The position numbers were made by a program, and so were the translations under genes. DNA of 64,000 bases from positions 310,001-374,000 of the forward strand of contig NZ_AMQY01000014.1 in NCBI RefSeq assembly GCF_000334215.1. Direction: 5' to 3'. Below are positions 17,513 through 28,222 of the stretch, in pieces; the stretch's first letter is position 1, and every line of letters begins with the position of its first letter. The notes under the pieces were generated by a model. The model was not told where the DNA came from. It saw nothing but the letters and a program-made list of their open reading frames with translations, and did not search any database. The DNA comes from Vreelandella jeotgali Hwa. GTDB taxonomy: Bacteria; Pseudomonadota; Gammaproteobacteria; Pseudomonadales; Halomonadaceae.

Positions 17513-19105
17513 ATGAGTCAAGCCCAACAAGTCGCGCAAGAAGCCGAAATGCGCCGCACCTTCGCGATCATCTCCCACCCCGACGCGGGTAAAACCACCA
17601 TTACCGAAAAAATGCTGCTGTTCGGCAACGCCATCCAGATGGCGGGGTCGGTCAAAAGCAAGCGCAACGACCGCAGCGCCACTTCCGACTGGATGAAGAT
17701 GGAACAGGAGCGCGGCATCTCGGTGACCACCTCGGTGATGCAGTTTCCCTACGGCGGACGCGTGGTTAACCTCCTGGATACGCCGGGCCACGAAGACTTC
17801 TCCGAAGATACCTACCGCACCCTTACTGCGGTGGATTCGGCGCTGATGGTCATCGACGGTGCCAAGGGCGTGGAGGACCGTACCATCAAATTGATGGACG
17901 TCTGCCGGCTGCGCACCACGCCGATTCTCACCTTCATCAACAAGATGGACCGCGATACCCGCGATCCCGTCGAAGTGATGGACGAGGTGGAAAACGTGCT
18001 CAATATCCAGTGCGCGCCGATGACCTGGCCCATCGGTATGGGCCGCCACTTCAAGGGCGTTTACCACCTGTATAACGACGTGCTGCACCTGTATACCCAG
18101 GGGCAGGGCCATCGCATCCCCGCGGATGACCGCATCGAGGGGCTCGACAACCCCGAGGTGGAGGAGTTGCTGGGCGAGGAGCAGGCCGAAGAGCTGCGCA
18201 TGGAAGTCGAGCTGGTGCGCGGTGCCTCCCACGAGTTCGATCTGGACGCCTACCGTCGCGGTGAGCTGACGCCGGTTTACTTCGGTACCGCCATGGGCAA
18301 CTTCGGCGTGCGCGAAATGCTCGACGGTTTTGTCGAGTACGCCCCGGCGCCGCAGCCCAGGGATACCGACGTGCGCGAGGTGACTGCCGATGACGGGCGT
18401 TTTACCGGCTTCGTGTTCAAGATCCAGGCCAACATGGATCCCAGGCACCGCGACCGTATCGCCTTTCTGCGGGTGTGCTCGGGCAAGTACGAGAAAAACA
18501 TGAAAATGCGCCATGTGCGTATCGGCAAGGACGTCAAGATCGCCGATGCGCTGACGTTCATGGCCTCGGACCGCGCCCAGGTCGAGGAGGCCTGGCCGGG
18601 GGATATTATCGGCCTGCACAACCACGGCACCATCCAGATCGGTGATACCTTCACCCAAGGCGAGGATATGCGCTTTACCGGCATTCCCCACTTTGCGCCG
18701 GAGCTTTTCAAGCGCGTCCGCCTGAAAGACCCGCTGAAAATGAAGGCGCTGCAAAAGGGGCTGAAGCAGCTATCGGAAGAGGGCGCGACCCAGGTATTCA
18801 TGCCGTTGGACAACAACGACCTGATTCTCGGCGCGGTGGGCACTCTTCAGTTTGACGTGGTTGCCCACCGCCTCAAGGAAGAATACAAGGTCGACTGTAT
18901 CTACGAGGCCGTGAACGTCCATACGGCGCGCTGGGTGTACTGCGACGATGCCAAAAAGCTCGATGAGCTCAAGCGCAAGGCCAGCACCAATCTGGCCGTC
19001 GACGGCGGCGGCTGTTTGACCTATATCGCCCCCACGCGCGTCAACCTGCAGATGACCGAGGAGCGCTGGCCCGACGTCAACTTCCGCCCGACTCGAGAGC
19101 ACTAG
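17513..19105 (+). CDS. prfC: Peptide chain release factor 3
   Basis: RF3 is the translational GTPase that recycles RF1 and RF2 after termination. The 530-residue product matches E. coli (529). The GTPase motifs are HPDAGKTT (G1), DTPGHEDF (G3) and NKMD (G4), and the C-terminal part is family-typical ([17 protein letters not shown]). The reading frame extends upstream, but GAGGCACGATG and homology place the start at [10 protein letters not shown]. Confidence 0.97.
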   Translation: MSQAQQVAQEAEMRRTFAIISHPDAGKTTITEKMLLFGNAIQMAGSVKSKRNDRSATSDWMKMEQERGISVTTSVMQFPYGGRVVNLLDTPGHEDFSEDTYRTLTAVDSALMVIDGAKGVEDRTIKLMDVCRLRTTPILTFINKMDRDTRDPVEVMDEVENVLNIQCAPMTWPIGMGRHFKGVYHLYNDVLHLYTQGQGHRIPADDRIEGLDNPEVEELLGEEQAEELRMEVELVRGASHEFDLDAYRRGELTPVYFGTAMGNFGVREMLDGFVEYAPAPQPRDTDVREVTADDGRFTGFVFKIQANMDPRHRDRIAFLRVCSGKYEKNMKMRHVRIGKDVKIADALTFMASDRAQVEEAWPGDIIGLHNHGTIQIGDTFTQGEDMRFTGIPHFAPELFKRVRLKDPLKMKALQKGLKQLSEEGATQVFMPLDNNDLILGAVGTLQFDVVAHRLKEEYKVDCIYEAVNVHTARWVYCDDAKKLDELKRKASTNLAVDGGGCLTYIAPTRVNLQMTEERWPDVNFRPTREH

Positions 19106-19281
19106 ACTGTTGCAGCGGTCGTCTATCAGGGTTTCAAGGCCAGGCGGCGCCGGGGACAGCTCGCCGCGAAGGTTCGATGCCATGGATGGCATCGGGTAGC
19201 GTCCAGGGAGGGATTCATAGCGCCTTCGCGGTGAGTTCTGTGCCCGGTAAAAGCCGCCTGCAATGGAAGAAGGGAGCCTCC

Positions 19282-20055
19282 ATGCTGATCGACACCCACT
19301 GCCATCTGGACGCTGCCGACTTCGACGCCGACCGCGAGGCGGTGTTTGACCGCGCCCGAGCCGAGGCAGTCAGCCACTTTGTGGTGCCGGGCACGACTCG
19401 AGCCGCCTGGCCCGGCGTGCTGGCGCTGGGCGAGCGGGCGGATGTCAGCGTGTGTCTCGGGCTGCATCCGTACTTCATGGACGCTCACCGGCTGAAAGAT
19501 GACGCCGACATCAAGGCGCTGGAGGTGGCGCTCGACGAGCATAGGGGCGTGGCAGCGGTGGGTGAGTGCGGCATCGACGCCCGTTTTGAACAAACGCTTG
19601 CGGCCCAGTGGCGGCTGTTTGACGCCCAGCTGCGCCTGGCCAAACGGCGAGAGCTACCCGTGGTGATTCACTGCGTTCATGCCAACGACGAGGTGGCCAA
19701 GCGCCTGCGGCAGCTGGCGCTACCCCGGGGCGGGCTGATTCACGCCTTTGCCGGCTCACCTGAGCAGGCGCAGCGGTTTCTGAAGCTGGGCTATACCCTG
19801 GGGCTGGGCGGGGCGCTTACCTACCCGCGCGCGAAAAAACTTCACCGCGTAGTCAAAAGCCTGCCGGCGGACGGCTTTGTACTGGAAACCGACAGCCCCG
19901 ATATGCCGCTGTGTGCTTTTCAAGGCCAACGCAACGAGCCCGCCAACGTTGCCAAAGTGTGTCAGCACGTCGCCGAGCGGCGCGGTGAAAGCGCGGCCAC
20001 GGTGGCCGCGCAGTCTACCGCCAACGCTCGGGCGCTGTTCGGTCCCGGCGGCTAG
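19282..20055 (+). CDS. TatD-family metal-dependent hydrolase/DNase
   Basis: The 257-residue protein has the TatD motifs DTHCHLD at the N-terminus, GLHPYF, GECGID, VIHCVHA and LETDSPDMP, covering all metal ligands expected for a TIM-barrel nuclease. Homologues (YcfH, YjjV, TatD) act in DNA repair or RNA quality control; the paralogue cannot be fixed by eye, but the sequence looks closest to YjjV. The ATG follows GGGAGCCTCC. The 3' end overlaps the convergent ygfZ by four bases. Confidence 0.9.
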   Translation: MLIDTHCHLDAADFDADREAVFDRARAEAVSHFVVPGTTRAAWPGVLALGERADVSVCLGLHPYFMDAHRLKDDADIKALEVALDEHRGVAAVGECGIDARFEQTLAAQWRLFDAQLRLAKRRELPVVIHCVHANDEVAKRLRQLALPRGGLIHAFAGSPEQAQRFLKLGYTLGLGGALTYPRAKKLHRVVKSLPADGFVLETDSPDMPLCAFQGQRNEPANVAKVCQHVAERRGESAATVAAQSTANARALFGPGG

Positions 20056-21032
20056 TCGCTGGCGTCTGCGAGAGCCTCCGGGTCCAGACGCTCGATGGCG
20101 TAGGGCAGGTCGGTGAGCGTAAGCGTCGCGCCGTCAAGCGCAAGCGCCGGCTCCTTTTCCAGCGGCCGAGTATTGAGCACTGCAAGTACCGCGATTTGGC
20201 CATTTTTCGCCGGGGCGCTGGCGACTACCTCGCCGATATTCTTGCCGTCATCGTCGACGTCGCGGATAGCGATGACGCCGGCGCCGTTGGCCGGGGCTAC
20301 GTCGGTTTGCAGGTAGCCCAGCTGCAGGCGCTTTTTCACCTGGCCGCGAAAGTGCGCGCGAGCGACGACTTCCTGACCGGTGTAGCAGCCTTTCTTGAAG
20401 CTGATACCGCCCAGCGCCTCCCAGTTGAGCATTTGCGGCAGGTAGCTGTCCTGCTGGTCGGCATCCAGCCACGCCAGCCCCCGGCGCACGTCGGCCAGCT
20501 GCCAGCGCGCGGCGTCGCCTTCCCAAGTGAGGTTTTCCGCCTCGGCGGCGGAGAGCATGAAGAGCCAGCGCCAGCTGTCGTTGTCGCCCGCCGCGCTTTC
20601 CTGCGGATAGCAGACGGCAAGCGCCTGAGCGTCAGCGGCGTTGCTCTGCTGCCAGGCCGTCTGCGGCAGCGAGAGACCCAGCTGTTCGGCCAGTTCCGGC
20701 GCGTCCGCCTGGCTGGCGCCCAGCAGCACGGCGTCGGCGGCGGCCAGCTCGACCTTGTAAAACGGTGCGAACTTTTTCAGGTGGGCCATCAGTGGCTCCA
20801 CCAGCGAGGCGTGCATGACCAGGCGGTAGTGGCCCTCGGCCATGCGGATAAGCTGGCCGTTGGCCAGCATCCGCCCCTTGGGCGTGCAAAAGCAGGTCAG
20901 CGGGGCAAGATTGCCGTCGGCCAGATTGACCTGGGCACTGGTTTGCCCCTGCAAAAAGCCGGCGGCGTCATCGCCGGATATATCCAGCGCGGCCAGGTGA
21001 GGCAGCACAGCGGTATGGGAATAGGAAGGCAT
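20052..21032 (-). CDS. ygfZ: tRNA-modifying/Fe-S maintenance protein YgfZ
   Basis: The 326-residue protein is a GcvT-fold folate-binding protein with the invariant KGCYTGQE signature. In E. coli YgfZ supports Fe-S enzymes such as MiaB using a folate cofactor. The start is set by GAGGATAGCC before the ATG that gives MPSYSHTAVL. The paralogue gcvT is also in this window; YgfZ lacks the T-protein catalytic segment but keeps the overall fold. Confidence 0.94.
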   Translation of the reverse strand: MPSYSHTAVLPHLAALDISGDDAAGFLQGQTSAQVNLADGNLAPLTCFCTPKGRMLANGQLIRMAEGHYRLVMHASLVEPLMAHLKKFAPFYKVELAAADAVLLGASQADAPELAEQLGLSLPQTAWQQSNAADAQALAVCYPQESAAGDNDSWRWLFMLSAAEAENLTWEGDAARWQLADVRRGLAWLDADQQDSYLPQMLNWEALGGISFKKGCYTGQEVVARAHFRGQVKKRLQLGYLQTDVAPANGAGVIAIRDVDDDGKNIGEVVASAPAKNGQIAVLAVLNTRPLEKEPALALDGATLTLTDLPYAIERLDPEALADASD

Positions 21033-21192
21033 GGCTATCCTCGTGTTCAACGCTTGAAAATTGCCCCCGAGCCTACCATGTATGGACGTAAGTCTTAACG
21101 GCCGGCGTGCAGCGTGGTACCCGTCCGTCTTTTTGTATCATTTCTGTACAGTATTCTGTATAGTTTACATTAACACCCTCCCGGCCCGGGAC

Positions 21193-21270
21193 AGCTCTTC
21201 AATAAAGCTTTTCAAAAAAGCTCTTCGAAAAGGCTCATGAAAAAGCTTTTGTAACAAACAGTTTTAACAA
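21193..21270. repeat. 13-bp tandem repeat, six units, upstream of the HMA-like gene
   Basis: Six consecutive 13-mers in strict register (starts 21193, 21206, 21219, 21232, 21245, 21258) follow AGCTYTTCAAAAA and end just before the ribosome binding site at 21280. The unit resembles that of the array near grxA when rotated to start at GCT. Confidence 0.9.
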
Positions 21271-21289
21271 TTTTTCGGGAGAAGCTCCG

Positions 21290-21487
21290 ATGGCGCATCA
21301 GGCACTGACATTCGAGGGCGTCACCAACGCCGATCAGGTCAACCGGATTACCACCGCGCTGATGATGCTCGACGGCGTGGACAATGCCGAAGTGGGGCGC
21401 TACGGCGCCGATATCGACGGGCAGGCCCGGCGCGACGCGCTGATCCGCGCGGTCGAGGCGCTGAACTTGGGTATCAAGGTATCCTGA
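21290..21487 (+). CDS. Small HMA-fold-like protein without the metal-binding cysteines
   Basis: This 65-residue protein has the spacing of a heavy-metal-associated (CopZ/Atx1-like) beta-alpha-beta-beta-alpha-beta domain: LTFEGVTNADQVNRI, then LDGVDNAEV, then ALIRAVEALNLGIKV. The MxCxxC site is replaced by GVTNADQV, so it cannot bind metal in the usual way and may be a ligand-binding or interaction domain. CGGGAGAAGCTCCG precedes the ATG. It is not obviously linked to uvrB, 94 bp downstream. Confidence 0.7.
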   Translation: MAHQALTFEGVTNADQVNRITTALMMLDGVDNAEVGRYGADIDGQARRDALIRAVEALNLGIKVS

Positions 21488-21550
21488 CCGCTGTAATGCC
21501 GGCGTGCATGATTTCACGGTCAAAATCGCTGAGCCAGCTGGGTTTATAAG

Positions 21551-21581
21551 TTCAATGAGATGAGTTCAATGAGAAAGCCGA

Positions 21582-21591
<10 letters not shown>
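21551..21591 (+). repeat. 14-bp repeats carrying duplicated uvrB start regions
   Basis: TTCAATGAGATGAG, TTCAATGAGAAAGC and the real start CGAATGAGTAAAC align as three copies of one unit. Each contains ATGAG. The two upstream ATGs (21555 and 21569) open mini-ORFs of two and six codons in the other frames; the second stops inside the uvrB start region. Confidence 0.75.
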
Positions 21592-23606
<2,015 letters not shown>

Positions 23607-23608
23607 TC

Positions 23609-24451
23609 ATGCCCGAAGGTCCGGAAATCCGCCGCGCGGCGGACCGTGTGGAAAAGCAGCTGACAGGGCAGCCGCTGGATGACGCCTGGTTCGCGTTTGA
23701 TGAGCTCAAGCCCCATGCCCAATCGCTGATTGGCCACCGCGTTGAGCGGGTAGACACCCGTGGCAAGGCCATGCTCACCCGCTTTGACGACGGCCGAGTG
23801 CTGTATTCGCACAATCAGCTTTACGGCGTATGGAAGCTGCACCCGGCGGGGGCGCCGCCCGATACTCGACGCTCGCTGCGGGTGCGGCTGGAAGCCGGCG
23901 ACCGGGCGGCGAGCCTTTACAGCGCGTCGGATGTGAGCCTCTGGGATGAGGCCAGCCTCCACGAGCATCCGTTTCTCGCGCGCCTGGGACCGGACCTGCT
24001 GAGCGAAGACGTCAGCGCCGGGAATGTGGCCGCTCGCCTCGAGGACTCGCGCTTTGCCCGCCGAGGGCTGGGCGGGCTGCTGCTCGACCAGAGTCTGGTG
24101 GCGGGGCTGGGCAACTACCTGCGCAGCGAAATCCTGTTCTTCGCCCGCTTGCACTATAAAACTCGACCGCAGGATCTGAACGACACCGAACTCGAGCGGC
24201 TGGCGCACTACATTGTCGCGCTGACCTGGCAAACCTATCGCCAGGCCGGCGTAACCAACGCGCCCGAGTGGGTAAAAAAGGCCAAGGCCCGGGGAGAAAA
24301 GCGCCGTCAGTATCGCTTTGCCGCCTTTGAGCGCGAAGGGCTGGAGTGCCACCGCTGTGCTGCGCCCATCGAGCGGGTCATGGCCGGTTCCCGGCGACTG
24401 TATTTCTGCCCCTGTTGTCAGCCGCCGGCACGTCCTCGTCGGGCGGCGTAG
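23609..24451 (+). CDS. nei: Endonuclease VIII-type DNA glycosylase
   Basis: The N-terminus MPEGPEIRRAAD is characteristic of Nei: after removal of Met, Pro becomes the Schiff-base nucleophile and the following Glu the acid. The conserved lysine is in RGKAML, the helix-two-turn-helix in GLGNYLRSEILF, and a zinc finger closes the protein (CHRC and CPCC). Nei excises oxidised pyrimidines. The 280 residues slightly exceed E. coli Nei, with an Arg-rich tail. It lies two bases after uvrB. Confidence 0.93.
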   Translation: MPEGPEIRRAADRVEKQLTGQPLDDAWFAFDELKPHAQSLIGHRVERVDTRGKAMLTRFDDGRVLYSHNQLYGVWKLHPAGAPPDTRRSLRVRLEAGDRAASLYSASDVSLWDEASLHEHPFLARLGPDLLSEDVSAGNVAARLEDSRFARRGLGGLLLDQSLVAGLGNYLRSEILFFARLHYKTRPQDLNDTELERLAHYIVALTWQTYRQAGVTNAPEWVKKAKARGEKRRQYRFAAFEREGLECHRCAAPIERVMAGSRRLYFCPCCQPPARPRRAA

Positions 24452-24676
24452 CGGGTAGAACACTGCCATAAATTTATACCGTTATCTTAAGTTTCTTGAA
24501 AACCTCAACGCTATCCTCCCCTTGAATGACAAAAATCCAGGTTTGGTACCAAAGCATAAGCCGGTGCCGAGGCTGTCAGCTGCGGGGCATCCCGGCGGTG
24601 CGTTATGATAGGGCGCTGCTGACGCGCAATGTCCGACGTCAGCGTATAACGACGCCAATTCAGGAGCTGCTTCTCC

Positions 24677-26185
24677 ATGACCGTGATTGCCCGGGACGAC
24701 GTAATTGAAAGCGTTGCCGACGCCCTGCAGTATATTTCCTACTATCATCCCAAAGACTTCATCGACGCCATGGCCGAAGCGTACGAGCGCGAGGAGAATC
24801 CGGCGGCCAAAGATGCCATCGCCCAGATTCTGATCAACTCGCGGATGTGCGCTTTTGGCCATCGGCCGATCTGTCAGGACACCGGCATCGTGACGGTGTT
24901 TGTCCACGTAGGCATGAACGTGCGCTTTGAAGCCGGCGACATGAGCCTCGACGATATGGTCAACGAAGGCGTGCGCCGGGCCTACCAGCTGCCGGATAAC
25001 GTTCTGCGCGCCTCCGTGCTCGCCGATCCGGACGGCAAACGACAGAATACCCGCGACAACACGCCGGCGGTGATCCATCACCAGCTGGTGCCCGGCGATA
25101 CCGTGGAGATTCACGTCGCGGCCAAGGGCGGCGGCAGCGAGGCCAAATCCAAGTTTGCCATGCTCAACCCTTCCGACAGCGTGACCGACTGGGTCATGGA
25201 ACAGCTGCCCAAAATGGGCGCCGGCTGGTGCCCCCCGGGCATGCTGGGTATCGGCATTGGCGGTACCGCCGAGAAGGCCATGATTCTGGCCAAGGAATCG
25301 CTGCTGGACCCGGTTGATATTCAGGAGCTCCAGCAGCGCGGCGCCCAAAACCGCGGCGAAGAGCTGCGCCTGGAGCTGTTTGATCGGGTCAACAAAAGCG
25401 GCATCGGTGCCCAGGGGCTGGGCGGTTTGACCACGGTGCTGGATATCAAGGTCAAGGACTACCCGACGCACGCGGCGAACAAGCCGGTGGCGATTATTCC
25501 CAACTGCGCGGCGACGCGCCACGCGCACTTTACTCTGGACGGCTCCGGCCCGGCCGCGCTGCCGGCGCCCAAACTCGAGGACTGGCCGGAGATCACCCGG
25601 GAAGCCGGCGATAACGTCAAGCGCGTCAATATCGACGAGATCACGCCGGAAGGCGTCAAGGACTGGCAGCCCGGCGATACGCTGCTGATCAGCGGCAAAC
25701 TGCTGACCGGCCGTGACGCGGCGCACAAGCGCATGCTCGACATGCTGGCCAACGGCGAGCCGTTGCCGGTGGATTTGAAAGGGCGCTTTATCTACTACGT
25801 GGGCCCGGTGAATCCGGTAGGCGAGGAAGTGGTCGGGCCGGCGGGACCCACCACGGCCACGCGCATGGACAAGTTTACCCGCACGCTGTTGGAAGATACC
25901 GGCCTGCTGGGCATGGTGGGCAAGGCCGAGCGGGGTGACGCGGCCATTGACGCCATACGCGACAACCAGGCGGTGTATCTCATGGCGGTGGGCGGCTCCG
26001 CCTACCTGGTGGCGCAGGCGATCAAGCGCTCCCGCGTGGTGGGCTTTGAAGACCTGGGCATGGAAGCCATCTACGAATTCGAGGTCGAAGACATGCCCGT
26101 CACCGTAGCCGTCGACACCCAGGGCACCTCGATTCACCGCACCGGCCCGGCAAAATGGCAGGCAATTATTGCCGAACAGGGGTAG
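24677..26185 (+). CDS. Class I fumarate hydratase (4Fe-4S)
   Basis: The 502-residue enzyme hydrates fumarate to malate in the TCA cycle. Three cysteines in family contexts (PICQDTG, GWCPPGMLG and PNCAATRH) are the expected ligands of the oxygen-sensitive 4Fe-4S cluster. The C-terminal FumA/B beta-domain is present (YVGPVNPVGEEVVGPAGPTT). It is a single-chain enzyme, not split into alpha and beta subunits. The ATG follows CAGGAGCTGCTTCTCC. A strong terminator follows, and directly behind it the group II intron. Confidence 0.96.
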   Translation: MTVIARDDVIESVADALQYISYYHPKDFIDAMAEAYEREENPAAKDAIAQILINSRMCAFGHRPICQDTGIVTVFVHVGMNVRFEAGDMSLDDMVNEGVRRAYQLPDNVLRASVLADPDGKRQNTRDNTPAVIHHQLVPGDTVEIHVAAKGGGSEAKSKFAMLNPSDSVTDWVMEQLPKMGAGWCPPGMLGIGIGGTAEKAMILAKESLLDPVDIQELQQRGAQNRGEELRLELFDRVNKSGIGAQGLGGLTTVLDIKVKDYPTHAANKPVAIIPNCAATRHAHFTLDGSGPAALPAPKLEDWPEITREAGDNVKRVNIDEITPEGVKDWQPGDTLLISGKLLTGRDAAHKRMLDMLANGEPLPVDLKGRFIYYVGPVNPVGEEVVGPAGPTTATRMDKFTRTLLEDTGLLGMVGKAERGDAAIDAIRDNQAVYLMAVGGSAYLVAQAIKRSRVVGFEDLGMEAIYEFEVEDMPVTVAVDTQGTSIHRTGPAKWQAIIAEQG

Positions 26186-26233
26186 TATACCGGCATTGCC
26201 AGGACGCCATGCAGCATGATGCAACATGGCCCG

Positions 26234-26258
26234 AAAGCCCCGCTCGGCGGGGCTTTTT
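26234..26258 (+). terminator. Fumarase terminator and intron target stem
   Basis: AAGCCCCGC and GCGGGGCTT form a stem with a three-base loop, followed by TTTTT. The intron begins five bases later. Class C group II introns are known to insert just behind such terminator hairpins. Confidence 0.92.
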
Positions 26259-26727
26259 GCTAGTGCGCCAGGCATGGCGCGTAGCACCATAGGTGCTGTT
26301 CCCGAGGGTGGTGCCTCGGGATGACCTGGGGGTGGAAGTCCCCTACGGACCCTGATAGCGGGAACCGTTAGCTGAACAGCAAGGGTGTCCGTCGTGAGGC
26401 GGAATCTGAAGGAAGCTGAAGGCAAACTCCTGGCCCGACGAACAGGAATCGCATATGAGGCTACCGCATCTGGGCGAGAGGGCTAGGATCCTCGAAACCC
26501 AATAGCTATCCGGAAGGTGCGGCAGTAAATGCGGCGGGTAGGTGGGAGGAAGGTCACGCGTCTTACCCTGGGAGGTCTGGTGGTTTGCCACGGTGCTACT
26601 GGCGTCGAGAGGCGACGGGATGGGCCACCAGACGTCAGCAGAGGCCATAGTAAGTGCCGGTTCACCACGGCACCAAGGGCCGAACATGGAGAACCGCGAG
26701 TAGGCGATGGCGTCTCGAGGATCGATC

Positions 26728-28115
26728 ATGAAGACAGACCCTGACGCTAATACCGTCACTCATCCAGAGGGGCAGGGGCAGTACCCCGAGTCCCGGCCGG
26801 TGAGCGTCGAGACGGTCCCGGCGTCGTCATCGTGGACGAAAGCGGAGCCCGCCCCGCTCATGGAGGCTGTGGTAGAGAAGGCCAATATGGCGCGGGCTTA
26901 CCGTAGGGTGGTTGCCAACAAGGGAGCGCCGGGTGCCGACGGCATGCCGGTAGATCAGTTGGCCGACCACCTGAAGCAATACTGGCCGACGCTGCGCGAG
27001 CGACTGCTGGCCGGTGAGTACCATCCCAGCCCGGTCCGAGCCGTCGAGATTCCCAAGCCCAAGGGCGGGATTCGACAGCTCGGCATTCCCACGGTCAGCG
27101 ACCGGCTGATCCAGCAGGCGCTGCTGCAGGTGTTGACGCCGCTCTTCGATCCGACGTTCTCGGCGTCGAGCTACGGTTATCGCCCCAGGCGCAGCGCCCG
27201 GCAGGCCGTTTCGGCGATGAAGACCCATGTCACCGTCGGCCATCGTTGGGTGGTCGACCTCGACCTGAAAGCCTTCTTCGACCGTGTTAATCACGACCTG
27301 CTGATGGCACGGGTCGCGCGCCGTGTCCGCGACAAGCGGGTGCTGCGCCTGATCCGCCGCTATCTGGAGGCCGGGTGTTCCAGAATGGCCTGGCCGCGCC
27401 ACGCTGGCAGGGTACGCCCCAGGGCGGACCGCTGAGCCCGCTGCTGGCGAATATCCTGCTGGACGACGTGGACAAGGAACTGGAACGTCGCGGCCACCGC
27501 TTCTGCCGCTATGCCGATGACATGCAGGTGTATGTCAGGAGTCGGCGTGCCGGTGAGCGTGTTATGGCCAGTCTGAGTGATTTTCTCGAGAGCTCGCTCA
27601 GGCTGACGGTCAATCGCGACAAGAGTGCAGTGGACCGGCCGTGGAACCGGGGGTACCTGGGCTATACGCTGACCCGACACAAGCTGCCGAAGCTGACGCT
27701 GGCCAAGGCCAGTTTGCAGCGTCTGATGCAACGTGTCCGCGAGATCCTCAAGCGCGGCAGGGGGCGCCACATCCAACGGGTGACCGAGGAGTTGAGCCCG
27801 GTTCTGAGGGGCTGGGCCAGCTACTTCAGTCTCGTCGATGTGAAGCGTCCGCTGGAAGTGTTGGATCAATGGGTACGTCGCCGATTACGCAACTTGATAT
27901 GGCGGCAATGGAAGCGCCCGCGGACCCGGCGCCGCAAGCTCTCGGCACTGGGTCTGAACGACTATCGGGCGTGGAAGTCAGCGGGAAACGGGCGAGGCCC
28001 CTGGTGGAATGCCGGTGCGCTGCACCTGCGCCACGCCTTGCCCAACCGCTGGTTCGCTCAGCGTGGGTTAGTCTCGGTATTGGATACGGCAAGAGGGCCC
28101 AGTCGTTCTTCGTGA
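26728..28115 (+). pseudogene. ltrA: Group II intron reverse transcriptase/maturase, frameshifted
   Basis: The N-terminal half carries the start of the RT domain (GAPGADGMPVDQL, IPKPKGGIRQLGIPTV, SSYGYRPRRSA, VDLDLKAFFDRVNHDLL). The frame then breaks near 27373-27375, where family members read YLEAGVFQNGL: the sequence has GCCGGGTG in place of the expected GCCGGGGTG, a one-base deletion in a G-run. The shifted frame continues with GTPQGGPLSPLLANILLD, the catalytic YADD and the maturase X domain (RGWASYF). Repaired, it would be about 462 residues. A sequencing error in the G-run is possible. The upstream ATG at 26707 is an alternative start. Confidence 0.9.
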
Positions 28116-28148
28116 ACCGCCGTGGTACGGAACCGTATGCCCGGTGGT
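28114..28148 (+). ncRNA. Intron domain V (catalytic hairpin)
   Basis: ACCGCC pairs with GGTGGT (one G-U pair) and an inner stem TACGG/CGTA closes a GAAC loop. The CGC triad at the base is the class C form of the catalytic triad. The maturase stop codon overlaps the first bases. Confidence 0.8.
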
Positions 28149-28222
28149 GTGAGAGGACGGGGGAGGCAACTCCCCCTCCTACTCGATTATTTCCTGCCGT
28201 TACGCCTGTTTGAGGAGCTCGT

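Larger units (their letters stand above)
26263..28187 (+). mobile_element. Group II intron, class C-like, full length with disabled maturase
   Basis: The element begins with the canonical GTGCG and ends with CTACTCGAT, 1,925 bp in all. About 460 bases of structured RNA (domains I-III) precede a reverse transcriptase/maturase gene, and a recognisable domain V and VI close it. The insertion lies directly downstream of a transcription terminator in the same direction as transcription, as expected for class C (IIC) introns; the encoded protein lacks an endonuclease domain, which also fits. The 3' boundary is placed from family consensus and could be off by one or two bases. The maturase frame is broken, so mobility would need protein supplied by another copy. 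Confidence 0.92.

Noticed and set aside
21133-21165. LexA (SOS) box upstream of the HMA-like gene and uvrB
   Set aside because: CTGT and ACAG half-sites occur, but as TACAG-N4-CTGTA or at spacings of 11-12, not as the required CTGT-N8-ACAG.
24482-26425. 647-codon open frame antisense to the fumarase gene
   Set aside because: It is a long antisense frame caused by high GC; no family motifs, and the sense gene is unambiguous. The same holds for long antisense frames over the symporter (2895-4484), gcvT, pyrC and tamA.
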